Shown: piece after piece, positions 9,174 to 21,997 of the stretch | Layout of the letters: each line of letters starts with the position of its first letter | How positions within the stretch are numbered: the first letter of the stretch is position 1 | Assembly: GCF_014633365.1 (NCBI RefSeq) | Contig: NC_068341.1 | Span: 1,054,001-1,118,000 of the forward strand | Direction: 5' to 3' | Source: Diospyros lotus | Lineage: Eukaryota > Streptophyta > Magnoliopsida > Ericales > Ebenaceae | DNA length: 64,000 bases | Notes under the pieces: model-generated | Databases searched by the model: none | The model's input: the letters and a program-made list of their open reading frames with translations, nothing else | What the model was told of the DNA's origin: nothing | Translations under genes and position numbers: made by a program

Positions 9174-12100
9174 TAATATTTAATGCCTTGTCTTTACCTT
9201 CAAATAAGATGGGTTCTGCTTGTGGCCATTCATGAAATTCTTAGTTAAATTTCATATACATATACATATATATATATATGGTCATTTCCCAAGTTTCTAC
9301 TCCTTTGAGTATGCTTTGCTCAAGAATTTGGCAGTCTTGTAAGATTTTTCCCAATTCTAATGTTTGGAATGGTGTTATTTAAATTATGGAATTGAAGAAT
9401 TCAATTACATTTAAAATAAAAGTTTTAATTATGGAATGGATTTCATCTATCAAATTTAGACTGATTATGTGACTCTTTAATTACACGGTTAGAGCTAAGA
9501 AAAAAATTTAAACACGATAAGTTCGAGGGATTTGATTTAAGATTCAAAATGTGTAAATGAAATTGTATTTACCATCAAATAAGATTGAGTTCTGTTTTAA
9601 TCATAATAAAATTTATTATTAGTTGAATTTTCCATAGTAATTTTCTTGTTTCTACATCTTCTCTTTCAGCGTGTGATGTGAGATTTCTCCCCATTCTACT
9701 TATTAACATAGTTTAGACCTTAATAGTAGGATATATGTCACGTCACACTTATTTAATTTTAGGATGACGTATGCCATTATCAATCACATATAATTGTTAC
9801 TATCCGATTCGTGCAATAGTTGTCCTGTTTTTTGACTCTCCTCGTATTTAAGGCAATTATAATAATTCTTGAGTTTGAACTTATCTAGATTAATTTTTTC
9901 TACAGAAGGAGGTTGAGGTTTAGTCTCCCTATTAATTCTTCAACGCTCAAGTTAGTCACTATACTTAAACACAACGTAATAATGATACAATAAATACATA
10001 ATATATATTGTATTTATATAAGTAAGCTAAAAGGTCAATATAAATTGAGATGAAACCACATGGATGGTTAGATTAGATCATCTAGATAGACTAGGCGAGC
10101 CAGGTATAGGTGTAGACTTGGGCTTGAGCCTTCCTTAGTACTCCTTAACCAGATAGTCTTGTTTTGTTAGAATCTCAATTAAATATGAATTACTTAGGAC
10201 TTAGGGTTTTACCTTTAGAAATTAGAGATTCCATCATCAAATACACCCCTAAATTCATTACTCTCAACGAATTTGTTGAGGTGTAATTGAAATGACAAAA
10301 AAACTCGAGTGTCTAAATAAAAAAAAATATACAAATATAAAGGTTAAAATATATATTTGGCTGAAAAACAATGTCATTGGTATCATGTTGTTCCAAGTGG
10401 CCTTGTCTAATGAAAAACACACTTAATATCCAGTGGAACCAACAAAAGCCATTTTTGCGTTTGCTTTCTTATCATTGGCATCAGGTTGTTTGGCTTTATT
10501 ACTAGTTTGCTAGTGATATAGGGAAATTTATGGTTACTATTGCATTTCTTAGTTTCTTATTATTATTTGAAGTTTCTCTTTTTCTTTGTTGCTCTGAATT
10601 ACATTATTGTATAGTGGTAATGCTATAATTACAGTATTGCTTTATCATGCTTCCCTCACTAATAGAGCTCTATTGTTCTTTTGCACCATAGTTTCATTTC
10701 TTAGGAAACAGGGAACCTAGCTATCTAGTAGCAGACATATCCCAAAGGGTAATTCCTTTTTATCATTTTCCAACAAGATATTCCTGGAAATGGTACGTCT
10801 AGAACAAAGTGATTTTTCCAACAAGAGATTTGTGTAATTTTTTTTAAAATAGGGTGGGTGCTGGAATTAGTAGAAAGCTAGTCGTAGCTTCCAGTCACAA
10901 TAATACCTGTGAACTTATTAGTAATTTCCAACCAGAGGATGGTTATAATGTTATATATATCAAGTGTTTATTTGTTAAAATTATTTACTAACTCTTAAAA
11001 AAAAAAAAAGTTATATGACTTTTTATCTAAATTTTTTTAAAAAAATTAATCTATATATCTTTCAATGTATTTTAAAATATTTAATAAATAATTTGATAAA
11101 AAATTTAAAATATTTCTCATATTTATCTTGACTATTTTATATCTTAATTTAAAAAATATTTCAATTTTATTTTGATATAAGATTATCTTGCTCAATTAAA
11201 TAAATATTATTTAATAAAATATGTATGAGGAGGGAGAGTAATTTAGTTCATTTAGTTGTTAGCAGGGTAAATGTGTTTTATCTTTTGTTAATAATGTGTT
11301 TTTTTTTAATTTATATACAAGTATACACAATTAAGACAAGTAAAATGATAAATAATTAATAATTTAGATTGTTAACTAAATCTCTTATTTAAATAATTAA
11401 TTACTCAAAAAAATAAATTCTAAATTGTGCAACTAAAAAAAATAAATTATTTTTTAAATAATTAAAATTTAATTGATTAAAGACTACAATTTTTTATATT
11501 CATCTAACAAATCCACTTTATTCAATTACTTCAATCTTGATTGATTAAGTTATTAATTAAGCATTTTAATTTATTTATTAATCTCTATCTAAATTTAATA
11601 AATTTATTCAATTAACCTAACTGTCGCTTTAAAAGGCAACACCTGGTTGATATCCTAGCCAAGAGTATAGATTCGACAGTTGGACATAATAGTATCAACA
11701 GCACAAAAGGCGAAAAGAGATCAAAACCATTCAAAGCGCTAATTAGTTGGACTTAGTTCTCACGAATAATATGCTTTCCCTCACGATATAAATGATTATT
11801 GCCAACGATTTCTTCTTAATTAGCTAATGAAATATTAGACTATTTTATATAGATCCTTAATTTGTAAATTAAATTTTTATATTAATAAAGATAAACAAGA
11901 TGAATATTTTGCATCTAAATATTTCTCTAAGGCTAAATATGATCATTTTTAGCAGACGAAACTCTCATATATAACCCATAATCTCTCCTTTCTTGTCCAA
12001 GAAGTTTGTTTTAGCCTTGCAAGCTGTTATGATTAATAGCTTTCACTCCGCCATTCTGTTCTCTTCCCAAAAGTGCTACTTTGACACTTTTTTTTTGGTA

Positions 12101-13130
12101 TGTTCGTGTTCGCGTTAATGTGTTATATTTTATATTTAATGTCATTAAAAATGTCAAGAATACTTGTTTAAATAATATTTCTGATTCGCAAAAATACTTG
12201 TTAAAATAAGGTATCATAAATAAAAATATTATGTAAATATTTAATTTTAACATTTAAAATAACACTCGTTCACTTATACACTAAAGGGGTATTTGTTAAA
12301 ATGAGCAAAATAAGAGACATTAAGATAAGGTTAGAATGCATTCTGAATCAAGATATGAAATGGTTAAGATAAGAATGAAAAACATTTCAAGATTTTTATC
12401 AAATTGTTTGTTAAATTTTTTAAAATGCACTATAGGACACAAATGTCTTTTTTTTCTTATCTATAAAAATCGAGATATACTTATCTTGAGGGGAGAGAGA
12501 TAAGCATATCTTGAAAGATCAAGATAAAATGTCATTAATAATTTTTTTAAAGTTTTTTGGATAAGTTTAATAAATATGTTGAAAAGAATAGAAGTTCGAA
12601 ATGCATCTCATATTTTAGTTTTTTCATCCTATATCTTAATTAACAAACGCCCCTAAGTGGATAAAAGTATTAGGAATGATTTAATAAAATTTGATGAATG
12701 ATAACTCAGCCGTATATATCTAAACTCATATTATGTCATTTGTACACAAGGTAATATATTTTAAGAATAATAAGATTTCACTTGAAATGATCATCTATTT
12801 CACCTGATAAGAATATACTGGGTATTTTGCTTACTCGATCAATTAGGCCAAGTGATTGTTTCGATTTAATAGGTATAGTTTAGTTTAATTGGTCAGGCAA
12901 TTCCAAGATCTTTTTTTCTTTCTTTCTTAGAAGAGAATAAGTTAAAAATTTCATCTTAATAACATTTTTAATAGATATGTATTAGAATTATTAGTTGGAA
13001 AAGACCTTAATTATTTAACAACTTAATGGAGAAGAAATCTTGAGAGAGATAGTCTATGTTGAAATTGTACAAAAACAAAAAAGGAAAATAGATATCATAT
13101 GAAATAAAAACGAATAAATGATACTTTATT
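9174..13130 (+). repeat. Duplicated 3' flank of sulfotransferase copy A (block A)
   Basis: Non-coding DNA colinear with block B (35532-35809, 41379-43600, 45740-48010) and, in its last kilobase, with block C (49770-50400). Matching landmarks include 'ggatttcatctatcaaat' at 9440, 'gagttctgttttaatcat' at 9590, 'ggtacgtctagaacaaag' at 10790, and 'gccaacgatttcttctt' at 11800. Similarity ends near 13125, where a minisatellite begins. Block A lacks the ~250 bp plus MULE found in B at 43600-45500. No coding sequence is supported here; the minus-strand frame at 12011-12253 is AT-rich chance. Confidence 0.85.
12285..12653 (-). mobile_element. Harbinger/Tourist-type MITE in block A
   Basis: A 369-bp insertion absent from the same place in block B (near 47300) and block C (near 49940). 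Its ends are inverted repeats (aggggtatttgttaa... and ...ttaacaaacgcccc) and it is flanked by TAA on both sides (12282-12284, 12654-12656), the target of PIF/Harbinger MITEs. It belongs to the same family as 47441-47813 but lies in the opposite orientation. It has no coding capacity. Confidence 0.85.
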
Positions 13131-13139
13131 CGTTTATTT

Positions 13140-13760
13140 GGTCGGAGCTAGGTAGATTTGGCTAGATCTGGGTATTGGGTAGATCAGGTCGAATCTGAGT
13201 AGATCTGACTGGATTTGGATATTAGGTAGATCTTGTCAGATATGGGTAGATTTGGTTGAATCTGGGTACTGGGTAGATCTTGCCGGATTTGGGTACTTGG
13301 TAGATTTGGTCGGATCTAGATAGATCTAGTTGGACATGATGGAGGATATGAGGGATTTGCAGGTGGAGACATGACGGATGAAAGGCTAGAAGCGATAAAA
13401 GGCTGATGTGACGAATTTGGGCAAATTTGGTCACGATAGGGAAGAAGGAGGTGGATTTGGGCATATCTGGTCAGATTTGAGTAGATCTGATTGGATTTGG
13501 ACAGATTTGGTCAGACAAGGAAAAATGTGGGAAGAATGCGGCAGATTTGGGCAGATCTAGCCTCTAACGACAACAACAGCAGTAAGGATTTGGGCAGATC
13601 TGATCGAATCTAGGTAGATTTGACTGGATTTGGGCAGATTTGATCAGACAAGAAAGAATGTGGGAAGAAGGCAGAGAATTTGGGCAAATTTGGCTGCGGG
13701 CGGCGATGATAGCAATAAGGATTTGGGTAGATCTGGTCATGACAAAGAAGAAAGTGGGAA
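13140..13760. repeat. Degenerate minisatellite
   Basis: Many imperfect direct repeats of about 20-22 bp with consensus near 'tagatctggtcggatttggg' run through this stretch. The rhythm of 'gtagat', 'ggtcgga' and 'atttgg' is obvious by eye, although units vary. The open frames here are side effects of the repeat. Confidence 0.8.
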
Positions 13761-13849
13761 GCTGATTAGATCTGATCACATACGCATTCACGCAACCCTC
13801 ACACATACGCACCATGCAATCACAGTATATAAATCTAAGATATAGTAGA

Positions 13850-14060
13850 TACGGAGGCGGAGCCAGCAGCGTTGAAGCGAAAGCTTTGAAGCTGCGGAAG
13901 CGGAAGTGTTGAAGCAAAGGGCTGTAGAAGGTGACAAAAGGCTGATACGGAGGTTTTGCAGATTGGGGATATGGGGGTTTTGGGGGCTGGGGATTTGGGG
14001 TTAGAATGATTGCAGGGCTGGGGAGTTTGGGGGATTGGGGGGCGCAAGGATAGGGCAGGA
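13850..14060. other. GC-richer segment with G-runs
   Basis: A locally GC-rich island between AT-rich sequences. It contains 'gaagcg' / 'gaagctgcgg' near-repeats at 13860-13920, then a series of G-runs (13975-14042: gggggttttgggggctgggg and following) able to form G-quadruplexes on the plus strand. No gene is recognised. Confidence 0.5.
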
Positions 14061-14064
14061 GCAT

Positions 14065-15475
14065 CTCCTGCTTGCTTATTTATTTTTTAATTTTTTTTAA
14101 GTTAAAATATTTAATTATTAAATAAAAATAAAATAATTTATAAAAATAAAATATTTTATAATTATAATAACTGAGAAAATATATATATATGGAGATTAGG
14201 GCAGTTCCATACCCTAACGGCCCAAGTCCCCCGCTACCATCACAGCTTTCCTGTAAAATTCATATTTGAATCTTGTTCCAATTTCTCTAAATCGGGTTAA
14301 ATAACGAGTTTCATTCTAAAAATTAAGACATAATTCAATATAATAATTATTAAATAATTTAACTAATAATTTATGATAATAAAATAATTTAAATTATTGC
14401 ACTAAATTAATATTTATTTAAAAATATAATTATGTTATAAATCTAATAATTATAATAAATTAGTTTAATATACTATATTCTTTTTAATGTGTTCATAATT
14501 TTTTAATACATTGTATTATCAATAAATAATTAATGTTAAATTAAGCTAGTTTAATAATTATATTCATGCATTTATAAAAAAATATAGTCAACTTAGGGAT
14601 TACTTATATAAATATTAGTTAAATCTTAATAATTCTTTTTTATTATTTTACGGTTAGAATTTAAATTTATAGTCAATAATGAGGAAAAAGTGGTATAACT
14701 ATTTCTTAACTATGAGTATGATTAGTTTTCTTTATTCAAATTATTATAAATCTTTTACATTAAAACAAATTATATTAATTTATTTAATCTTTTATTTACT
14801 TATATTTTTTAGGTTCTTGCAATGCATAAATAACATAAGAAGAAAGATACTCGAAGTTAAATTTAATGTTGCTATCATTACACTGTATCTGTATTATGTA
14901 CTAATCATATTAAAAATAGTTAGAGATTTTTTGTAGTGTGTGGTTGACATTAGTTTTATTTTATATGATTAATTATAAGTTTTTGAAGTTATATATTGTG
15001 TGCTTTAGATTTCATTTAGATTGTATGAGTTAGTATAGGTTTAGAAAAAAATATTATTCCCAAAAAAATGACTTTTTCTACTACAAAATTGAATTTAGTG
15101 ATATCGTAGTGGTTTATTAATTGTATATAGAATTAACTATAAAAATATAATTATTGATGACAAAAAGTAAAGCAAATCAATTTACAACGAAAATTAATCT
15201 GATTAACAATGATTTGATGTAGTGAAAAATAAGTGTTTTCTCTATAATTTTGTAGAAAAAATCAAACTTTTTATAGTGAATGTAAATTTTAATTAATTAT
15301 TTTTTAGTATTACAAGAATTGTTATGACTAGATAAATAAAATTACTTAAAATATTCAGTTATTTGAATAAAAAAGTGATCGATTATCTAGAATTAAAAAA
15401 ATATATAAATTTATAATTTAATTTGTCTGATGACATTAGTATATCTATACTTTTTTAATTCAAACACTACACCAT
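14065..15475. other. AT-rich spacer without recognised genes
   Basis: Very AT-rich and without a credible open frame; the 85-codon plus-strand frame at 14679 is low-complexity and hydrophobic by composition. A weak CACTA-like miniature element may lie at about 15078-15278 (left 'ctacaaaattgaatttag', right 'ctttttatagtg'), but no target duplication could be shown. Confidence 0.4.
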
Positions 15476-16628
15476 CACTATTTAAGTGGATTCATTTTAT
15501 TAGTTTAAAATTGAACATTTAGTGACTATCGAAAGTGACCGTCACTAACGGTTGCACATTTAGTGACGACCATATGGGGTTGTCACTAATGCTCCCCAAT
15601 CTGTGACTAACTTTGCACGACCCTCACTAAAAGGTTGCACATTCAATGACGATCAAATGGGGTCGTCACTAATGCTCCCCCATCTGTGACCGACGTTACG
15701 TGACCCTCACTAAAATGTTGTACATATGGTCTTAACTAATGATCTCCAATCTGTGATCGACGTTGCCCGACTTTCACTAAAATGTTGCACATTCAGTGAC
15801 AACCATATGGGGTCATCACTAATGCTCCCCCATCTGTGATCAACATTGCACGACCCTCACTAAGGTTGCACATTCAGTGACGACCATATAGGATTGTCAC
15901 TAATTGTAACACCCGAGAATAATTTGAGAATAAAAATAATATTTGATAAAGGGCATAATTGGAATTTTGAAAAAAATAAGACTACAGGGTACACTAACAC
16001 AGCTTTGGACGACCGAATTAGTCAGAGGGAGTACCCCAGACCCTAGACATCCAAGGAAAATGGTATAGTAACGACAAGTGATTTAAATTATAATTTTTAG
16101 TGATAAAAGAAATGAGACCGGGAACAGCTTTCGGTACAGCGAAAATACAGCTGCCAATTAGGTCGTATTACCGAATTGTTGTAAACGATGTCCAAAAAGT
16201 CAACGGAGAGTTTCAAGGACTAGTATTCGATGCGTAGAACAACCCTTAAGTCGTTTCAGGTAGAATCGAATGGATTTGAGGTCAAATCAATCAATCGGGC
16301 CTAAGTGTAATTTTCTAAAAATGCCTGAGGGAGGTCAAAACGGTAATTTTTCGAAAGTTTCAAGGGAGAAATGAGAAGTACTAATCTTGAGGGTCTTAGT
16401 AATAGTGTTGGGAAGATCAGGGGCTTAAGGATAAGGGCCAAAATGTAAAAGGAAGTTCAAGGGGGCCAAACTGCAATTTTCAAAAATCTGCCAAAGCATG
16501 GCAGATTTGGCCAAGATTTTGGCCTGAAAATCTGGGGATTTGGAGCTTCTCTTCGACAGGGCATGGCCAAGGTCGCGTGAGGGAAAAGTAAGGGCTTCTG
16601 ATTGGTCGAAAAATCGGACGAATTTGGC

Positions 16629-16636
16629 TATAAATA
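16629..16636 (+). promoter_or_regulatory. Probable TATA box of the solo LTR
   Basis: tataaata within 'ggctataaatagccg', some 725 bp into the LTR, in a locally GC-richer context. The flanks ggct/agcc also pair as a short palindrome. It is the best candidate for an RNA polymerase II start in this LTR. Confidence 0.5.
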
Positions 16637-18847
16637 GCCGAGTTTTGGTGAAGGTTTGCATCAACAATTTTACTTCGGATTTCTCACTTTTGGGAGCGAA
16701 TCAAAGGTCAGGGATAAGGGGCTTTTGTTCCCCAGGTTGTGAGGAGTAATTTTGGGAATTTTGGGAATTTTTGGAGTGGTATAGGGGTGTTTTGCATTTG
16801 GCCGTGTATATATAGAGAGTGAAGATGAAATCGGGTTGTAGAGTGATTGATCGAGAGATCTAATAAGGGGCTTTTGTTCGCGAGGTTATGGGTAACTGAT
16901 CTGAAAAGTTTCGTATCAATCGGAATTTAAATCGAAGGTCAATTTGGCTCGCCGAAAAACGCAAAGCTTCGCTGGAGCCGGACTGTAAATCGTCAAATCG
17001 GGCAGCTTCCGGTAAGTTTTTCGGCCATGTGAGGGTCCCATTGTGATCGACTTGAAGAGAGCTTCAAGATGGTGTCTTCAGATCAGCCATCGGAGAAGGT
17101 CGCCGGTCGCCGTCGCCTGAGAAGATGATCGGAGGTATTTTTTGTGTTTTTTTAAATACTGAAAATATAGAAAATTCGATAAAACATAGAATTAAAGGAA
17201 TTAAAATTCTGGAAAAATATTCAGAAATTCAAGAAATATGAATAGTTTATTTTTATGAATTTTTATCTTGGAAATTTCTTGGGGAAATAATTATTTTTTA
17301 TTTTTGAAAGGAAATGTAAATAGAAAATAAATAGGAACAATTTTTATAAAATTATGAAAAAATTCCAGAAGTATAAGGAATTTATTTGATGAGTTTTGAT
17401 GATTTTTATTGAAGTATATTCGAAGTAAATCGATGAGAAATAAATTTTCTCAAGGAAAAGTAATTATGGAAATTTGAGAAAATAGGAGAAAAATATGGAA
17501 AATTTCCAGAAAATCCCAGAGGCTTATAAATATTGTTTTATGAATTATTATGGAGAAAAATTTGGAAAACTAATTGAATAGGTATTTATTTGGAATTATT
17601 GAGAGAAAAAATAGGAAGCAATTAGGGAAAAATAAGGAGAAAATTGGGAAAATAGATATTAATTTCCCTTTGAATGCACATGATGTCTAGGTTATCGTTG
17701 AGGCTCGAATTTGAACTAGAGACCGCCTGGCACGAGAATCGAGGTCGATCGATCACGCATTTCAAGAAATCTTGAATTTAGCCCAAGGTGAGTGTTCGCC
17801 CCCAACTTTGTTTTGAATTATGAGTGGTTCTACCCGAAAAGACTTTAAGTGACATGTGAATGGTTTACTGTGTGTGTTCATCCCTATGGCTTAGTTTATT
17901 GTGATGGATTGTCCAAACAGTTATTTACACATGCATTAAATTTCGTACGGTAAATTGCATACATCGAAATATTGATTTTAAGCTATGCATGTTATGATTT
18001 TCGACATTGGCTTGTTTTGTGTCGTCCGTGTGGGACGTGGGGTTGTTAACCTATGACGTAGTCCAGAGTGACAGCACTCGGGATGCGTACCTAGGATTAA
18101 TGCTAGGTGACCCACTTGGGACGGGGTTGAGACGGACTTCACCCTACGGGACCCAAGTGGCGGGGCTGAGAGTGGACACCACCCCGGTTGTTGGCTCAAG
18201 TGGCGGGGCTGCGAGTGGACACCACCCCAGATTCCTTTGAGCAATAGCATTAATGCCGAGGTGACGTCGATTCCGAGGATAGTGCTGATGTGACACTCTT
18301 GGGGCTAGGGTTGCGTTGGGTTTTGGATTACTTTTGAGTTGGAGCGTAAAGCCTAACAATGACAATGGGGTGATTCCCGGGTTCATATGTCGAGGTTGTC
18401 CCTCTTAAGCATGATTGTTTTGCTAATGGACCGAAGTGGTCGTGTCGCCTTTAGAGAGATTGCACTTTCCCGGGTTAGGGTTAAGTGCTATGTGGGATTC
18501 TCTTAGGCTGGTGCATGTAGGGATTTATCGATTTTGTATATGATTTTTCATATTTGCATGAAAACGTTTTTGAACTCTCACTTAGATGATTCAGCATCTA
18601 ATTTGGACTATGTTCTTGGAATATTCAAACGTTCCAGGTGAAAGCAGTGGTGCTAAGGGAAAGAATATCATCGAGATGTAGCGGCTATGTTTAGTTTTCG
18701 TAGGTTTTATCCATGATTACGATGTTCAGAGATTATGTAATATTTTGATATTTTCATGTGAAACATCGATTTGATTATTGTAAAAGGAATTGTCGATTAA
18801 ATATTATTGAGGTTTCGATCTTTCTTCCGCTGATGTGATTGATATTA

Positions 18848-19370
18848 CACTACAAGAAAAATCAGTTTTAGTGACGGAAAAATCCGTCACTAAAAACATA
18901 AAATCCGTCACTAAATTTTTCTGTGACGGGTTTAGTGACGGGGTAAAATCCGTCACTAAAGCGGGCGTGACAGAATTTTAGTGACGGGGTGAGTGTTACC
19001 CGTCGCAGATCTGTGATGGGATAGCAGTTCCGTCACAGATTTGTGACGGGTGTCCCGTCACAGATCTGTGACGGGGCAGTACTACCCGTCACAGATCTGT
19101 GACGGGGAAGTTCTGCCCGTCACAGATTTGTGACGGGGGAAGTTCATCCCGTCACAAATCTGTGACGGGATGAATTTCCCCCGTCACAGATCTGTGACGG
19201 GAAAGTACGACCCGTCACAGATCTGTGACGGGAAGTACTGCCCCGTCACAGATCTGTGACGGGCTCTACCCGTCACAAAAATTCTTAAAATAAAAAATAA
19301 AAACGAGCAATCTGTGACGGGATACTACCCGTCACAGATCTGCGACGGAGCACCCGTCACAGATATTTTT
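18848..19370. repeat. CACTA left subterminal repeat cluster
   Basis: A dense run of palindromic units 'cccgtcacagatctgtgacggg', about ten copies between 19000 and 19360, after the terminus and a few 'ccgtcactaaa' units. Such arrays are the TNPA binding platform in En/Spm elements. The core 'cacagatctgtg' is self-complementary, so each unit can extrude a hairpin. Confidence 0.9.
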
Positions 19371-20041
19371 AAATATAAAAAAAATAATATTAAATAAATA
19401 ATTAATATTTTATAAAATTAATATAAATAAAAAAATAATTTTGGAAAAAAATTAAATTAATATTAATATTTTAAATCAATAATATATTTTTAATTTCAAA
19501 AAATATATTTTTAATTTTTAAATTCATAAAATTAAAATTTATATTTATTAAAATTAAAATTAATATTTTCTTTTATAAGAATAAAAAAATTTAAAATAAC
19601 AACAATTTTTTTAAAAATTTAAATAAAATATTAAAAATAACATTAAATAAAATTAATATTACTCACATTCACATTAAAAATAAAAGAAATTTAACATTAA
19701 AAAGAAAATTAATATTATTTTAAATCATAATATATTTTTATGAAATTAATATATTTTTAATTTCAAAAAATATATTTTTAATTTTTAAATTTATAAAATT
19801 AAAATTTATATTTATTAAAATTAAAATTAATATTTTCTTTTATAAGAATAAAAAAATTGAAAATAACAACAATTTTTTTAAAAATTTAAATAAAATATTA
19901 AAAATAACATTAAATAAAATTAATATTACCCATATTCACATTAAAAATATAACAAATTTAACATTAAAAAGAAAATTAAAATTTAATATTAATATTAAGA
20001 TTACCCAAGTTTACTTCAATGTTTACAACATTCCACTACAA
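19371..20041. other. AT-rich spacer inside the CACTA element
   Basis: Almost pure A/T with two near-identical stretches ('aatttcaaaaaatatatttt' and what follows, near 19490-19640 and 19750-19930), that is an internal direct duplication of roughly 200 bp. It lies between the subterminal repeats and the 3' end of the TNPA-type gene and may hold that gene's 3' untranslated region. Confidence 0.6.
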
Positions 20042-21842
20042 TCAATCGTCATTATTATTAGCATTTTCATCTTCATGATTGTCACTCTCATCTTGATCAG
20101 CTACCGGGTCAGATCCACCTGGAACAGTCGACGGTCCAGCATCTGCAGTAGATTGTTTTGTCAATCTACTTATTACTATATTCATTTCTGACTGCCACGC
20201 TGTCACTTGTTCTTGCCACTGTCGTAATTGCCGATTCTCAGCCCGGGATTCAAGCAACTCATCAGTTAATTGGGTGACTTTAAGTTTCATTTGTTGAAAC
20301 TCTGGTGATATATGTGAAGATGATTGGCTAGATCGATTGGTGGTAGATGGATATAACAAATTAGCTTGGGAGCCCAGCCCGTATATTCGACCCTTTCTAT
20401 TCCGACCACTAACAGCTTGATAGAAGATGTCGTGTTCATTAACTGTAGGCGATGAGGACTCTCCAGTACTTGTGGATGATGAAGATGCCTCCGCACTCAA
20501 TCTTTCATATTTTTCCTATAAAATTAAAACATTCATGTAAATGATTTAAAAAATTATTTTAGAATAAAAATTTTAATTTAATTTATAAAACACACTTACA
20601 GCGATGGCCCTAGATCTGTCATCGACCCACACTTCTTCTCCTTGATTATCTTTCCTGGTGTGGGTTCTCCTGAAGAATTCAAACTCATTGGGCTCACGAT
20701 TCAATTCAGTTGCCTGTATAAGAAATTAATAAATAATATAGTAAATAATATAGTAAACTTATAATTTAAATAAATTAAAAAAAATATATAACTTAGCATA
20801 AGTAATTACCAGCCTTCTTCGAGTCAAGGAGAATGGAATGGACCCGCCAGTGTGGAGCGACCCACCGGTCTCGGAAGCACGATTTTTTTTATTTTGTGTG
20901 GCAATTTTTTTGTTGCTTTCTTCTGCCCACTTTGCATCAAGTGCCTTACGCACGTCGGGATCCATCCACATTGCTTCGTCTTCCCCATTTCTAATTCGAT
21001 GCAAATGGCTCCTAAAACTTCGTCTACCAGACTTATTCCATGTGAGCCATATGCGATCATTCTCATCGGCTTGCCAGAAATACGTCTTCTACATTAAGTT
21101 AAGAAACATATATATATATAAGAATTTAAATACAAACTTATATTAATAAAGAATTATAAATTAACTTACGTTAAATTCTTCAAGCCACATCCTTCGTATT
21201 ATTTCTGGCACTTCATCCCAATGAATCCACGGTTCGGTGTATCGTGCCCTCCAAATCTTTCCTAATTTGCTTGGTAGGCCACTCTCAAGGATAAAACTGT
21301 CAAACACAAAATATATATATATTCATTTGCAAGTAATAAGTTTAAAATAATAAATACGATACTCACTGATTACACTGTTCATCGCAAGATAAGTATTTTC
21401 GACCGTCTCCTTGGCTGATGCCAACCGGGTCAGTTGGAATGGGCTCAGAGTGTTGTGCAGAAGCAGATGATGAATTGAGTCCTTGCGGTGTCGGCATGAA
21501 TGTGTATGGGGAATGTCTGTCTGGCATATGAGAAGTTCCCCCAACATATTGGCCACTCAGTAGTACAACATCTGGTGGGTAGAAAGTTGGTGGAACACCA
21601 TAATAACCCCATGGCGGCATCGTGGTTCCAGGATATGGAAATTGATGAGGCATGGGAGCAAAAGGTTGTGAGGGTGGTGGTGGGGGTGGTGACTGGAGAT
21701 TGAATTGTGTGGATTGAACAACAGGTGTGGAGTCAGGAGAAGAATATTGCGAACCAGAATTGGCATCTGGAGAAGGTGTGGTCCTATAAGATGTTCTACT
21801 TCTACCTCTTCCCCTACCCGAAGGTGTTGAATGTTCTGACAT
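20042..21842 (-). CDS. TNPA-type CACTA protein (plant transposase, Ptta/En/Spm family)
   Basis: Accessory DNA-binding protein of the CACTA transposon, expected to bind the subterminal repeats and assist excision. I read five exons on the minus strand: 21842-21367, 21296-21170, 21088-20810, 20713-20600 and 20515-20042. All introns are GT-AG, and the exon lengths sum to 1470 nt, a 489-residue protein. It opens with a Ser/Pro-rich, low-complexity region (MSEHSTPSGRGRGR, then poly-Pro and Tyr/Pro-rich). Next comes the conserved core (SKLGKIWRARYTEPWI, FWQADENDRIWLTWNKSGRR, FEFFRRTHTRKDNQGEEVWV). Then follow ERLS.EASSSS and a coiled-coil-like stretch (QQMKLKVTQLTDELLESRAE), and it ends in an acidic Asp/Asn tail. 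The core resembles Pfam PF03004 by recall. The start is the first ATG of the open frame. No stops or frameshifts were found. Confidence 0.85.
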
Positions 21843-21997
21843 CTATTTCGATAATTATATATGTATGAAAAAAAATTACATTAACATCAAAGTCATCATA
21901 CTAAAAGTACAGGTACACAAATTATAAATATTCATATTTTAAAAATACAAAGGTTATTAATTAGCATGCACAAAAAAAAAAAAAAACCATAAAACTA

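Noticed and set aside
10430..10750. A conserved small gene in the flank (hydrophobic 'FAFLSLASGCLALL' frame, also near 42840)
   Set aside because: The frame is interrupted by a 30-bp insertion in block A and shows no better conservation than adjacent non-coding DNA.
13564..14064. 166-residue Pro/Ser-rich minus-strand frame
   Set aside because: It covers the minisatellite and G-run region; composition-driven.
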